Assembly (NCBI GenBank): GCA_003153335.1 | Contig: PLYG01000080.1 | Location: 2,847-9,982 of the forward strand | DNA length: 7,136 bases | Source of the DNA: Betaproteobacteria bacterium | Lineage (GTDB): Bacteria; Pseudomonadota; Gammaproteobacteria; Burkholderiales; Casimicrobiaceae | Direction of reading: 5' to 3' | Shown here: piece by piece, positions 1 through 6,173 of the stretch | Layout: every line of letters starts with the position of its first letter | Position numbering within the stretch: the first letter of the stretch is position 1 | Program-made: the position numbers and the translations under genes | The notes under the pieces: model-generated | The model's database searches: none | Told to the model about the DNA's origin: nothing | What the model saw: the letters and a program-made list of their open reading frames with translations, nothing else

Positions 1-1
1 A

Positions 2-829
2 CTGGAGAGCTATGGCGCATCGCTGCAGGAAGCGCTCACGCGTCCGTATCCCCCGTACGAAGCGATCGGCATCCGCAGCCCGGGAGGTGAATACAACCAG
101 CTCGCCACAACCCTGCTGCAGATCGAGAACGAGTTCTACGGGACCATACGCCCGAAACGCATCATTTTCCCCGGGGAGCGGCCGCTGCATGCATTGCGCG
201 AGCGCGGTGTCGAATACATCGAGGTACGCTGCATGGACCTCGATCCGTTTGTGCCGGTCGGCATCGCGGCGGAAACCATGCGCTTCCTCGACGTCTACCT
301 GCTGCACTGCCTGCTGGCCGACAGCCCGCCGGACACGCCGGAGGAGATCGCCGGGTGGGCGCGCAACCAGCATCGCGTCGCCGCGCGCGGCCGCGAGCCC
401 GGACTCCGCCTGGAACGCCGCGGGAATGAAATGCTGCTCACCGAGTGGGGCGCCGAGGTACTCGAGGAGTGCGCGCCGATCGCCGCTGCGCTCGACCAGG
501 CGCATGGCGGCGCCAGGTACCGCGATGCACTTCACGCAGCGGTCGCCCTGCTGGGCAATGCCGGCGCGCTGCCGTCCGCGCGCGTGCTGACAGCGATGAC
601 CAGAGACTTCGACAGCTCATATGTCGGCTTCGTGCGGGCGCAATCGGAACAAACGAAGAACGCGCTGCTGGGCCTGCCATTCGACGCCGGCCTGGAAGCG
701 CGATTCAGGGACATGGCGCGGCAATCCGTAGACAAGCAAAAGGAAATCGAAGCGAACGACACCATGCCGTTCGAACTCTACAGGCAACACTACCTGGCGC
801 CCGAGCGCCTCGGTATCCGGGCTGCTTGA
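2..829 (+). CDS. gshA: Glutamate-cysteine ligase, C-terminal part (5' end outside window)
   Basis: This enzyme makes gamma-glutamylcysteine from glutamate, cysteine and ATP, the first and limiting step of cytoplasmic glutathione synthesis. The frame is open from base 2 and gives 275 residues to a TGA at 827-829. The E. coli-type enzyme is about 520 residues, so roughly the first half is missing. Segments typical of that family are visible: SPGGEYNQLATTLLQIENEFY, IRPKR, and GVEYIEVRCMDLDPF followed by P-V-G-I. A C-terminal helical region ends in FELYRQHYLAPERL. An ATG at 194 is internal, because family-conserved sequence continues upstream of it without a break. The next gene starts 91 bases downstream and encodes an exported redoxin, so a shared thiol theme is possible, but co-transcription is not shown. 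Family assignment is strong; no lesion is visible in the part present. Confidence 0.94.
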   Translation: MESYGASLQEALTRPYPPYEAIGIRSPGGEYNQLATTLLQIENEFYGTIRPKRIIFPGERPLHALRERGVEYIEVRCMDLDPFVPVGIAAETMRFLDVYLLHCLLADSPPDTPEEIAGWARNQHRVAARGREPGLRLERRGNEMLLTEWGAEVLEECAPIAAALDQAHGGARYRDALHAAVALLGNAGALPSARVLTAMTRDFDSSYVGFVRAQSEQTKNALLGLPFDAGLEARFRDMARQSVDKQKEIEANDTMPFELYRQHYLAPERLGIRAA

Positions 830-855
830 AACGTTCCCCGGGAGCGCCGATGCGC

Positions 856-873
856 CCGGCGACGCAGCGCCGG
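856..873 (+). other. Short GC-rich hairpin between gshA and the redoxin gene
   Basis: CCGGCG (856-861) and CGCCGG (868-873) form a perfect 6-bp stem around a 6-base loop, 27 bases after the gshA stop. No T-run follows at once; the nearest is TTTT at 893-896. It could weaken read-through from gshA, but in DNA this GC-rich such stems arise easily by chance. Confidence 0.25.
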
Positions 874-920
874 CCCGCGCGAGCGGGTATCATTTTCAGG
901 ACGTTTCGAAAGGAGATCCA

Positions 921-1529
921 ATGAAACGATCGACATTCGCGCTGTACCTGTTTTTCGCCACGATGGTCGCGGCGCCGGCGACTGCCATCACCGTCGGGCA
1001 GCCCGCGCCCGACTTTGCGCTCCCGGACCTGCAAGGCAAGACTTTGAAGCTGTCCGACTACGCGGGCAGGTTCGTGGTGCTGGAGTGGGTCAATCCGGAA
1101 TGCCCATTCGTCAAAAAGCACTACAACAGCGCCAACATGCCCACGCTGCAAAAAGAAGCCGGTGCCAGGAACGTGGTCTGGCTGACCATCAACTCCACGC
1201 ATCCGGGCCACAGCGAGTTCAAGACGCCGGCGGAGATGAAGAGCTGGCTGTCTTCGAAAAACGCCGCGCCGCACGCCATGCTCTTCGATCGCGATGGCGG
1301 GACCGGCAAGTTCTACGGCGCCAAGACGACACCGCACATGTACATCATCGATCCTTCGGGTAAGCTGATCTACGCGGGGGGCATCGACGACAAGCGCTCC
1401 ACCAATATCGACGACATCAAGACCGCAAAAAACTACGTCAGGGTCGCGCTCGACGAAGCGCTCGCCGGAAAACCCGTGACCGTCGCCAGCAGCGTTCCTT
1501 ACGGCTGCTCGGTCAAGTATGCGAACTGA
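921..1529 (+). CDS. Secreted AhpC/TSA-type redoxin (thioredoxin fold)
   Basis: The 202-residue product has a Sec-type signal peptide (residues 1-22: KR, a hydrophobic core, then APATA with likely cleavage after A22), so the mature protein is probably periplasmic. A redoxin domain follows: the opening GQPAPDFALPDLQGK (26-40), KLSDYAGRFVVLEW (43-56), the nucleophile region NPECPFVKKHY (58-68) with Cys61, and the TTPHMYIID strand (136-144) carrying the expected cis-Pro138. Cys61 lies in C-P-F-V, so there is no CxxC pair. Asn58 occupies the place of the Thr/Ser of the peroxiredoxin TxxC motif. The only other cysteine is Cys196 in the tail (PYGCSVKY), a possible resolving partner. The family resembles the PRX-like/redoxin group, whose substrates are poorly defined, so peroxidase activity is uncertain. 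AGGAG at 911-915 is well placed before the ATG and supports this start. Confidence 0.9.
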   Translation: MKRSTFALYLFFATMVAAPATAITVGQPAPDFALPDLQGKTLKLSDYAGRFVVLEWVNPECPFVKKHYNSANMPTLQKEAGARNVVWLTINSTHPGHSEFKTPAEMKSWLSSKNAAPHAMLFDRDGGTGKFYGAKTTPHMYIIDPSGKLIYAGGIDDKRSTNIDDIKTAKNYVRVALDEALAGKPVTVASSVPYGCSVKYAN

Positions 1530-1688
1530 CACAAAAGTTCCTTCGCCCCGAACAAGGCGACCCATCCAACGGCCATTGTCCAAAGATCGGGGTCGCGTGG
1601 TGCAAGTGGTAGAGCGCGAGACCTTCGAGTCGGCGCTCAAGGCCGGCCGGTGATCACCTGCGGCGTGCATCAATAGTCTTACGCAAGC

Positions 1689-2591
1689 ATGGACCGTCGA
1701 CGTCTCCTTTCGCTGCTGCCCACTGCGCTGTTGGCGCAGGCGGTAGGCGTGACAGCCCAGCCGCAGCCGCCATTCCGGCGAAACACCCCGCGCGGATTCG
1801 AATCGCTGCCGCCCATCGGCATGGGCACCTGGCTCACCTTCGATGTCGGCGACAACGCCGCCCAGCAGGAGCAGCGGCGCCAGGTGTTGCAGCGGTTTTT
1901 TGGGGCGGGCGGCGGGATGATCGATTCCTCGCCGATGTACGGCACCGCCGAATGGCTGCTGGGCGAACTCTTGCCAGTCGTGCCGCATGAAGGCAAGCTG
2001 TTCGCCGCGACCAAGGTGTGGACGCCGTTCGAATCGCGCGGCCCGGGGCAACTCGAGCAGTCGTTGAGACTGTGGCGCGTGCCGCGGTTCGACGTGCTGC
2101 TGGTGCACAACCTGCTCAACTGGCGCGCGCACCTGAAGACCTTGCGGCAATGGAAAGAGCAAGGACGGGTCCGCCACATCGGCATCTCGACTTCGCACGC
2201 GGTGGCCAACGACGAAGCGGCGCGCATCGTGAAGAATGAGCCGCTGGACGTCCTGCAGATCACCTACAACTTCACCGATCCGAGCGCGGAACCCGTGATG
2301 AATCTCGCCGCGGAGCGTGGACTCGCGGTCGTCATCAACCGGCCATTCGACGGCGGATCGGTGTTCGGTCGTGTCGGCAACCGCGCGCTGCCCACGTGGG
2401 CGAAGGACACCGACTGCGCCAACTGGGCACAGTTTTTCCTGAAATGGGTCGTGTCCCACCCGGCGGTCACGTGCGCCATTCCCGCGACGCGGAATCCGGT
2501 GCACATGGATGAGAACATGGGCGCGGGAGCAGGTCGCATGCCCGATGCCGCGATGCGGCGGCGAATGCTTGCGCACATAGCCCAGCTTTAA
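1689..2591 (+). CDS. Aldo/keto reductase with Tat-like leader
   Basis: A 300-residue aldo/keto reductase, a TIM-barrel oxidoreductase family that usually reduces carbonyls with NADPH. The catalytic tetrad is visible: Asp79 and Tyr84 in MIDSSPMYG, Lys109 in LFAATKVW and His140 in FDVLLVHNL. The cofactor-binding end IPATRNPVHMDENMGA (264-279) matches the family pattern. The N-terminus has D-R-R-R-L-L followed by a hydrophobic stretch and A-Q, resembling a twin-arginine (Tat) signal, so the folded enzyme may be exported with cofactor bound. Such Tat-tagged aldo/keto reductases are known, but their substrates are mostly undefined. An in-frame TAG at 1674-1676 lies just upstream and makes ATG 1689 the first possible ATG start; its Shine-Dalgarno is weak. 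The gap of 159 bases to the redoxin gene suggests separate transcription. The physiological substrate cannot be told from sequence. Confidence 0.92.
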   Translation: MDRRRLLSLLPTALLAQAVGVTAQPQPPFRRNTPRGFESLPPIGMGTWLTFDVGDNAAQQEQRRQVLQRFFGAGGGMIDSSPMYGTAEWLLGELLPVVPHEGKLFAATKVWTPFESRGPGQLEQSLRLWRVPRFDVLLVHNLLNWRAHLKTLRQWKEQGRVRHIGISTSHAVANDEAARIVKNEPLDVLQITYNFTDPSAEPVMNLAAERGLAVVINRPFDGGSVFGRVGNRALPTWAKDTDCANWAQFFLKWVVSHPAVTCAIPATRNPVHMDENMGAGAGRMPDAAMRRRMLAHIAQL

Positions 2592-2608
2592 TGCGCGGGC
2601 CCATCGTT

Positions 2609-2671
2609 AATTGGGGACAGACCACGTTTTCTTCGTGCGGGCCAATGATTAAACGTGGTCTGTCCCCGATT
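2609..2671. repeat. Long near-perfect palindrome, REP/RAYT-type element
   Basis: GGGGACAGACCACGTTT (2613-2629) is exactly complementary to AAACGTGGTCTGTCCCC (2651-2667). AATT/GATT extends the stem outward to 2609 and 2671 with one G-U pair, giving about 21 pairs around a 21-base loop. From general knowledge, GGGGACAGACCACG-type palindromes occur dispersed in many proteobacterial genomes, often beside REP-associated tyrosine transposase (IS200/IS605-like) genes. No transposase gene lies in this window, so this would be a solo, passively mobilised copy. The structure is certain; the link to that transposase family comes from memory and would need genome-wide copies to confirm. Confidence 0.6.
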
Positions 2672-2676
2672 TTTTT
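2609..2676 (+). terminator. Probable intrinsic terminator after the aldo/keto reductase gene
   Basis: The 2609-2671 stem is followed by a run of seven T (2670-2676) on the plus strand, starting 17 bases after the aldo/keto reductase stop. Strong stem plus T-run is the form of a Rho-independent terminator and would separate this gene from tarD. The 21-base loop is longer than usual for a terminator, which suggests that a mobile palindrome was co-opted. On the minus strand there is no matching T-run. Confidence 0.6.
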
Positions 2677-2708
2677 ACTCTCTCCTCCCGCAAGCTACCT
2701 GCAGCTCG

Positions 2709-2716
2709 AAAGGAAC
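2709..2716 (+). promoter_or_regulatory. Ribosome binding site that fixes the tarD start
   Basis: AAAGGAAC lies about 9 bases before ATG 2724. The frame is open further upstream to a GTG at 2655, but that codon sits inside the right arm of the hairpin and has no binding site. The downstream ATG is therefore the real start. Confidence 0.7.
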
Positions 2717-2723
2717 AGTCGCC

Positions 2724-3893
2724 ATGCCAGTGCGTATCATCGATGTACGTGAAGTCACCAAGCCGATTGCTTCCCCGATCCGGAACGCCTATATCGACTT
2801 CACCAGGATGACCACCAGCCTGGTCGCGGTGATGACGAATGTCGTACGCGACGGCCGCCCTGTGGTCGGTTACGGCTTCAACTCCAACGGGCGTTACGGC
2901 CAGGGCGGGCTGATCCGCGAGCGCTTCGCGCCGCGCATGCTCGAAGCGGATCCGAAAAGTCTGCTCGACGAGACGGGCGAGAACCTCGATCCGGATCGGG
3001 TCTGGGCAACGCTGATGACCAACGAAAAACCTGGCGGGCATGGCGAGCGCTCGGTCGCGGTCGGCACACTCGACATGGCGGTTTGGGACGCCGTAGCGAA
3101 GATCGCCGGCAAGCCGCTCTTTCGGCTGCTGGCGGAATGGCACAACGTGCAGGCCAACCCGCGCGTGTTTGTATACGCGGCAGGCGGTTACTACTATCCG
3201 GGCAGGGATAACAATGCGCTACGCGCGGAAATGCGCGGCTATCTCGAGCGCGGCTACGAGGTGGTGAAGATGAAAATTGGCGGCGCACCTATCGATGAAG
3301 ACCGGCAGCGCATCGAGTCAGTGCTGGCGGAGATCGGACCCGGCGCCAAGCTCGCTGTGGATGCCAACGGGCGCTTCGACCTGGAGACTGCCATCGCCTA
3401 CGCGAAGATGCTGCGCGAGTACCCGTTGTTCTGGTACGAGGAAGCCGGCGACCCGCTGGATTTCCAGCTCCAGGCCGCGCTGGCCGAGTTCTATCCCAGT
3501 CCGATGGCGACCGGCGAGAACCTGTTCAGCCATCAGGACGCCCGCAATCTGATTCGCTACGGCGGAATGCGCCCGGACCGCGATTGGCTGCAGTTCGATT
3601 GCGCGCTGTCGTACGGCTTGTGCGAGTACCAGCGCACGCTGGAAGTGCTGAAGACGCACGGTTGGTCGTCCAGTCGCTGCATCCCGCACGGTGGACATCA
3701 AATGTCGCTCAATATCGCCGCGGGTCTGGGGCTGGGCGGCAACGAAAGCTATCCGGACCTGTTTCAGCCCTACGGCGGATTCCCTGACGGCGTCAAGGTC
3801 CAGCAGAGCACCATCACCATGCCTGAACTGCCCGGGATCGGCTTCGAGGGTAAGTCTGATCTGTACGCGGTGATGAACGCGCTGAGTTCATGA
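2724..3893 (+). CDS. tarD: D(-)-tartrate dehydratase (enolase superfamily)
   Basis: This enzyme dehydrates D-tartrate to enol-oxaloacetate, which becomes oxaloacetate, in the cytoplasm with Mg2+. The product of 389 residues has the same length as the characterised Bradyrhizobium japonicum TarD and matches my memory of it closely over the whole length. The catalytic residues reported for that enzyme occur here at the same numbers: Lys182 and Lys184 in VKMKIGG, metal ligands Asp213 (AVDANGRF), Glu239 (WYEE) and Glu265 (TGENLF), and His322 (IPHGGHQMS). The N-terminal capping domain includes GYGFNSNGRYGQGGL (49-63) and NEKPGGHGERS (100-110). A long GTG-started reading of 412 residues is rejected because its extra 23 codons are read from the hairpin and leader. 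No tartrate transporter or regulator lies beside it, so it appears to be a single-gene unit bounded by the upstream terminator-like hairpin and a downstream stem-loop. Confidence 0.95.
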   Translation: MPVRIIDVREVTKPIASPIRNAYIDFTRMTTSLVAVMTNVVRDGRPVVGYGFNSNGRYGQGGLIRERFAPRMLEADPKSLLDETGENLDPDRVWATLMTNEKPGGHGERSVAVGTLDMAVWDAVAKIAGKPLFRLLAEWHNVQANPRVFVYAAGGYYYPGRDNNALRAEMRGYLERGYEVVKMKIGGAPIDEDRQRIESVLAEIGPGAKLAVDANGRFDLETAIAYAKMLREYPLFWYEEAGDPLDFQLQAALAEFYPSPMATGENLFSHQDARNLIRYGGMRPDRDWLQFDCALSYGLCEYQRTLEVLKTHGWSSSRCIPHGGHQMSLNIAAGLGLGGNESYPDLFQPYGGFPDGVKVQQSTITMPELPGIGFEGKSDLYAVMNALSS

Positions 3894-3899
3894 ACTGCC

Positions 3900-3920
3900 C
3901 GGCCCGCTGACAGCGGGTCG
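3900..3920 (+). terminator. Stem-loop just after tarD
   Basis: Seven bases past the tarD stop, CGGCCCGCT (3900-3908) pairs with AGCGGGTCG (3912-3920) around a GAC loop: nine pairs with one G-U. No T-run follows, so it is not a classical intrinsic terminator; it could protect the 3' end of the messenger or act with Rho. Confidence 0.4.
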
Positions 3921-4195
3921 CCGCGGAGGTGCTCCCGGGGCGCCACGTGTCCAGTCGCATCAGGACCGGCACCACTCCAGGACGCGCAGGGGATGCGGTA
4001 GTGCGGTATAAAGGGGGTGTGCTGTTAGTACAGGACTAGGGCTGACTGTGCCGGACGTCGCGTTGCCATCCCGCGCGATGTCCCTGACGCCTGAGGCAAA
4101 AATACCGCCATAGTGGACAATGAGCGCGCAATCATTCACTATATGCGATTCCCTTGAGCTGCCAGCACAGGAGCAGGCGATCGAGCTGCCGAAAA
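3921..4195. other. Intergenic region without a recognisable gene
   Basis: No reading frame here resembles a known protein. Frames at 3960-4253 (minus) and 4120-4317 (plus) have no family features, and the plus one would run into the next gene. Visible details are a tandem pair of TGCGGTA at 3994-4000 and 4002-4008, the second leading into TATAAA (4007-4012), and an inverted partner ATACCGC at 4102-4108. TGGACA (4114-4119) followed by TATATG (4140-4145) resembles promoter boxes, but the 20-base spacing is too long to be convincing. The promoter of the GGDEF-EAL gene presumably lies in this stretch. Confidence 0.4.
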
Positions 4196-4249
4196 CCGCC
4201 ACTGCCCTGAGCCTAGCCGGCGCCTTGGCAGGGCAAAACGCCCTGGCGG
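4196..4249 (+). promoter_or_regulatory. Nested hairpin in the leader of the GGDEF-EAL gene
   Basis: Two inverted repeats are nested: CCGCCA (4196-4201) with TGGCGG (4244-4249), and inside them TGCCCTG (4203-4209) with CAGGGCA (4229-4235). The structure ends 8 bases before the AGGAG binding site at 4258-4262. It could tune translation or early elongation of the signalling gene. It matches no known riboswitch I recognise, and no T-run marks it as a terminator. Only the pairing is seen; function is inferred. Confidence 0.35.
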
Positions 4250-4268
4250 ACAATTACAGGAGTCCAAC

Positions 4269-5900
4269 GTGGAACCACGAATCAGCGACACGCTCACCAG
4301 CAACGTTCGGTTGCTGAAATCAAAGGCGAGCCGCTCCGCTATTTACGGCACACTCGTCGCAGTTACGGCCATCGCGCTCGCGACTATGTTGGTCGGGCGC
4401 CTTCAGTATGGTGAATTCAGCCTCGACTTCATGTTGCTCGCGCAACAGGAAAATCCGACGTTGTGGCTGCTCGACTTCATGCCGTTCGTGTTCGCCTTCT
4501 GGGGCCAGTACGTGAGCTCGATGATGGCCTACGAGGCCGGCGCCATGGTGGTGGATCAAACGAACGAGTTGCGCGCCCAGACCAACGCGCTTGAGTATGA
4601 AGCGATTTACGGCACCACCCATGACGCCCTGACCGACCTGCCCAACCGGGCGTTGATGCGCGATCGCATGGCCCAGGCGCTGATTGTTGCGAGCCACGAA
4701 AACACGCGCCTTGCCCTGTTGTTGATGGACCTGAACGAATTCAAAGAGGTCAACGACACCCTCGGCCATTACAACGGCGACCGCCTGCTCAAGCAAGTCG
4801 TTACGCGGCTGCAGGCCGTAATCCGGGAGCCCGACAGCGTTGCGCGCCTGGGCGGCGACGAGTTCGCCATCCTGTTGCCGAAGATCGCCAGCCCGGCGAG
4901 CGCCGTGGCAATGGCGCGCAAGGTGCTGCGTTCGCTGGAGGTGCCGTTTTCAATCGAGGGGCTGGCGCTGGGAGTGCAAGCGAGCATCGGCATCGCGTTG
5001 TTTCCCGAGCACGGGAACGACGTCGATGCGCTGCAGCAGCGCGCCGACATCGCGATGTATGTCGCCAAGAGCGACAAAAGTGGCATCGTCACGTATTCGC
5101 AGAAGCTCGATCAGCACAGCCCGCAGCGCCTGACGCTCATGGGCGAGTTGCGCCATGCCATCGGCAACAACGAACTCGTGCTGCACTACCAGCCCAAGGT
5201 GGACACCAAAACCGACCGTGTCACCGAGGCCGAGGCCCTGGTGCGCTGGCAACACCCGACGCACGGTCTCATGAAGCCCGACGATTTCATTCCGCTCGCC
5301 GAGCGCACCGGCCTCATCAAGCCGCTGACGCTGTGGGTGCTGAATGAAAGCCTGCGCCAATGCGCGGGGTGGAATCAGAACGGCTTTGATGTGGGCGTGT
5401 GCGTGAATCTGTCGGCGTCCAACCTGCTTGATCCGGAGTTCTCCGACATCGTAGCCGGCATGCTGGCCGCACATGACCTGGCGCCGCGGCGACTGGTCCT
5501 GGAGATCACGGAAAGCGCGATCATGACCGATCCGGCGCGCGCGCTGCAGATGCTCATCCGCCTGGCGGACATCGGCATGCGTCTGTCGATCGACGACTTC
5601 GGGACCGGCTATTCGTCGCTGCGCTACTTGAGCAAACTGCCGGTGAGCGAAATCAAGATCGACAAGTCCTTCGTCGTTGACATGACGACCAATAGCAACG
5701 ATGCGATGATCGTGCGCACCACCGTCGATCTGGGCCACAATCTCGGGCTCAAGGTGGTTGCCGAAGGGGTCGAGAACGAAGAAATACTCAAGCGCCTCGT
5801 GGGGTTCGGCTGCGACTCGGTGCAGGGGAATTACATCAGTTCTCCGCTCCCCGCCGCGGACTTCCCGGTCTGGATCAAGGAAACGCGCTGGGCAGCGTAA
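4269..5900 (+). CDS. Membrane-bound GGDEF-EAL cyclic-di-GMP enzyme
   Basis: A 543-residue protein that can in principle make (GGDEF) and break down (EAL) the second messenger cyclic-di-GMP. Two hydrophobic segments, about residues 23-43 and 65-89, anchor it in the inner membrane with a short loop between. A linker (90-112) leads to the GGDEF domain (about 113-275). That domain has an intact GGDEF at 195-199 and the product-inhibition site RxxD at 186-189, five residues upstream as expected. The EAL domain (about 290-535) keeps E322-A-L, Gln308, Asn380, Glu412, the pair Asp442-Asp443 with the FGTGYSS loop, K-I-D at 463-465, Glu499 in VAEGVE and Gln519. Both active sites therefore look competent; which activity dominates cannot be told. 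The start is GTG, chosen because AGGAG (4258-4262) sits six bases before it. No PAS, GAF or receiver domain is present, so input may come through the membrane part or partner proteins. Confidence 0.96.
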   Translation: MEPRISDTLTSNVRLLKSKASRSAIYGTLVAVTAIALATMLVGRLQYGEFSLDFMLLAQQENPTLWLLDFMPFVFAFWGQYVSSMMAYEAGAMVVDQTNELRAQTNALEYEAIYGTTHDALTDLPNRALMRDRMAQALIVASHENTRLALLLMDLNEFKEVNDTLGHYNGDRLLKQVVTRLQAVIREPDSVARLGGDEFAILLPKIASPASAVAMARKVLRSLEVPFSIEGLALGVQASIGIALFPEHGNDVDALQQRADIAMYVAKSDKSGIVTYSQKLDQHSPQRLTLMGELRHAIGNNELVLHYQPKVDTKTDRVTEAEALVRWQHPTHGLMKPDDFIPLAERTGLIKPLTLWVLNESLRQCAGWNQNGFDVGVCVNLSASNLLDPEFSDIVAGMLAAHDLAPRRLVLEITESAIMTDPARALQMLIRLADIGMRLSIDDFGTGYSSLRYLSKLPVSEIKIDKSFVVDMTTNSNDAMIVRTTVDLGHNLGLKVVAEGVENEEILKRLVGFGCDSVQGNYISSPLPAADFPVWIKETRWAA

Positions 5901-5913
5901 GAAGGCCGCGGGC

Positions 5914-5930
5914 TTGCCATGCGTTGGCAA
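5914..5930. other. Small stem-loop between the GGDEF-EAL gene and the sox remnant
   Basis: TTGCCA (5914-5919) and TGGCAA (5925-5930) form a 6-bp stem with a 5-base loop, 13 bases after the GGDEF-EAL stop. It could mark the end of convergent transcripts, but it has no T-run on either strand. Confidence 0.25.
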
Positions 5931-5984
5931 AATCCGCCGATGCCATCGCCCGGGATCGCTGAGCGCGCGTATTGCTTGTGGCCA

Positions 5985-6173
5985 ATTGCGCAAGCGCCAC
6001 TGTAACGAACCCAGCCCTTGCCACTCCAGTCTTGCATCGTTCGCCGCCACGATAGGGAGTCCGCGCGACTGGTTCGCGACATAGCTCTCGATGCTTAACA
6101 ACTCCTGGCTTTCCGCGCCGAACGGGTCGGCCTGCTGGTGGTTCTTTCGGCACAGCGTGGCGCGACCCGTCAT
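5985..6173 (-). pseudogene. soxA: soxA remnant with internal deletion
   Basis: SoxA is the dihaem cytochrome subunit that, with SoxX, attaches thiosulfate to the SoxYZ carrier in the periplasm. The first 63 codons of this minus-strand frame match two separate SoxA segments. Residues 7-41 (LCRKNHQQADPF, ESQELLSIESYVANQSRGLP) resemble the end of the first cytochrome domain. Residues 48-63 (RLEWQGLGSLQWRLRN) resemble the stretch just before the catalytic cysteine near the C-terminus. In intact SoxA these are separated by a region holding a CxxCH haem motif; here only about six residues lie between. There is no signal peptide, no CxxCH, and Trp64 stands where the family has the active cysteine. 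Beyond that no clear SoxA sequence follows, although the frame stays open as a shadow of the GGDEF-EAL gene. Its first codons overlap the soxZ stop (ATGA), a relic or chance junction. It cannot encode a working SoxA. Confidence 0.75.

Noticed and set aside
828..907. Inverted repeat GAAACGT (828-834) and ACGTTTC (901-907) flanking the gshA-redoxin spacer
   Set aside because: Seven bases with 66 bases between the arms; a chance pairing is likely and no regulator site is recognisable.
1589..1660. tRNA-like words (AAGTGGTAGAGC and TTCGAGTC) in the redoxin-reductase spacer
   Set aside because: The D-arm words look right, but no anticodon stem, acceptor stem or T-arm of proper spacing can be formed, so it is not a tRNA gene.
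705..2576. A 623-codon open frame on the minus strand spanning four plus-strand regions
   Set aside because: It runs antisense across gshA, the redoxin gene, the spacer and the reductase gene, and shows no family features. Long antisense frames are common in GC-rich coding DNA.
2655..2723. N-terminal extension of TarD from GTG 2655
   Set aside because: The added 23 codons lie in the hairpin arm, T-run and leader, there is no binding site, and the characterised enzyme has exactly the length obtained from ATG 2724.
4120..4317. 65-codon plus-strand frame before the GGDEF-EAL gene
   Set aside because: It overlaps the well-supported GTG start, has no binding site, and its sequence is read from the nested hairpin region.
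4950..5984. Continuation of the minus-strand soxA frame as a 407-residue protein
   Set aside because: Only the first 63 codons resemble SoxA. The rest is the complement of the GGDEF-EAL gene with arginine- and histidine-rich low-similarity sequence.
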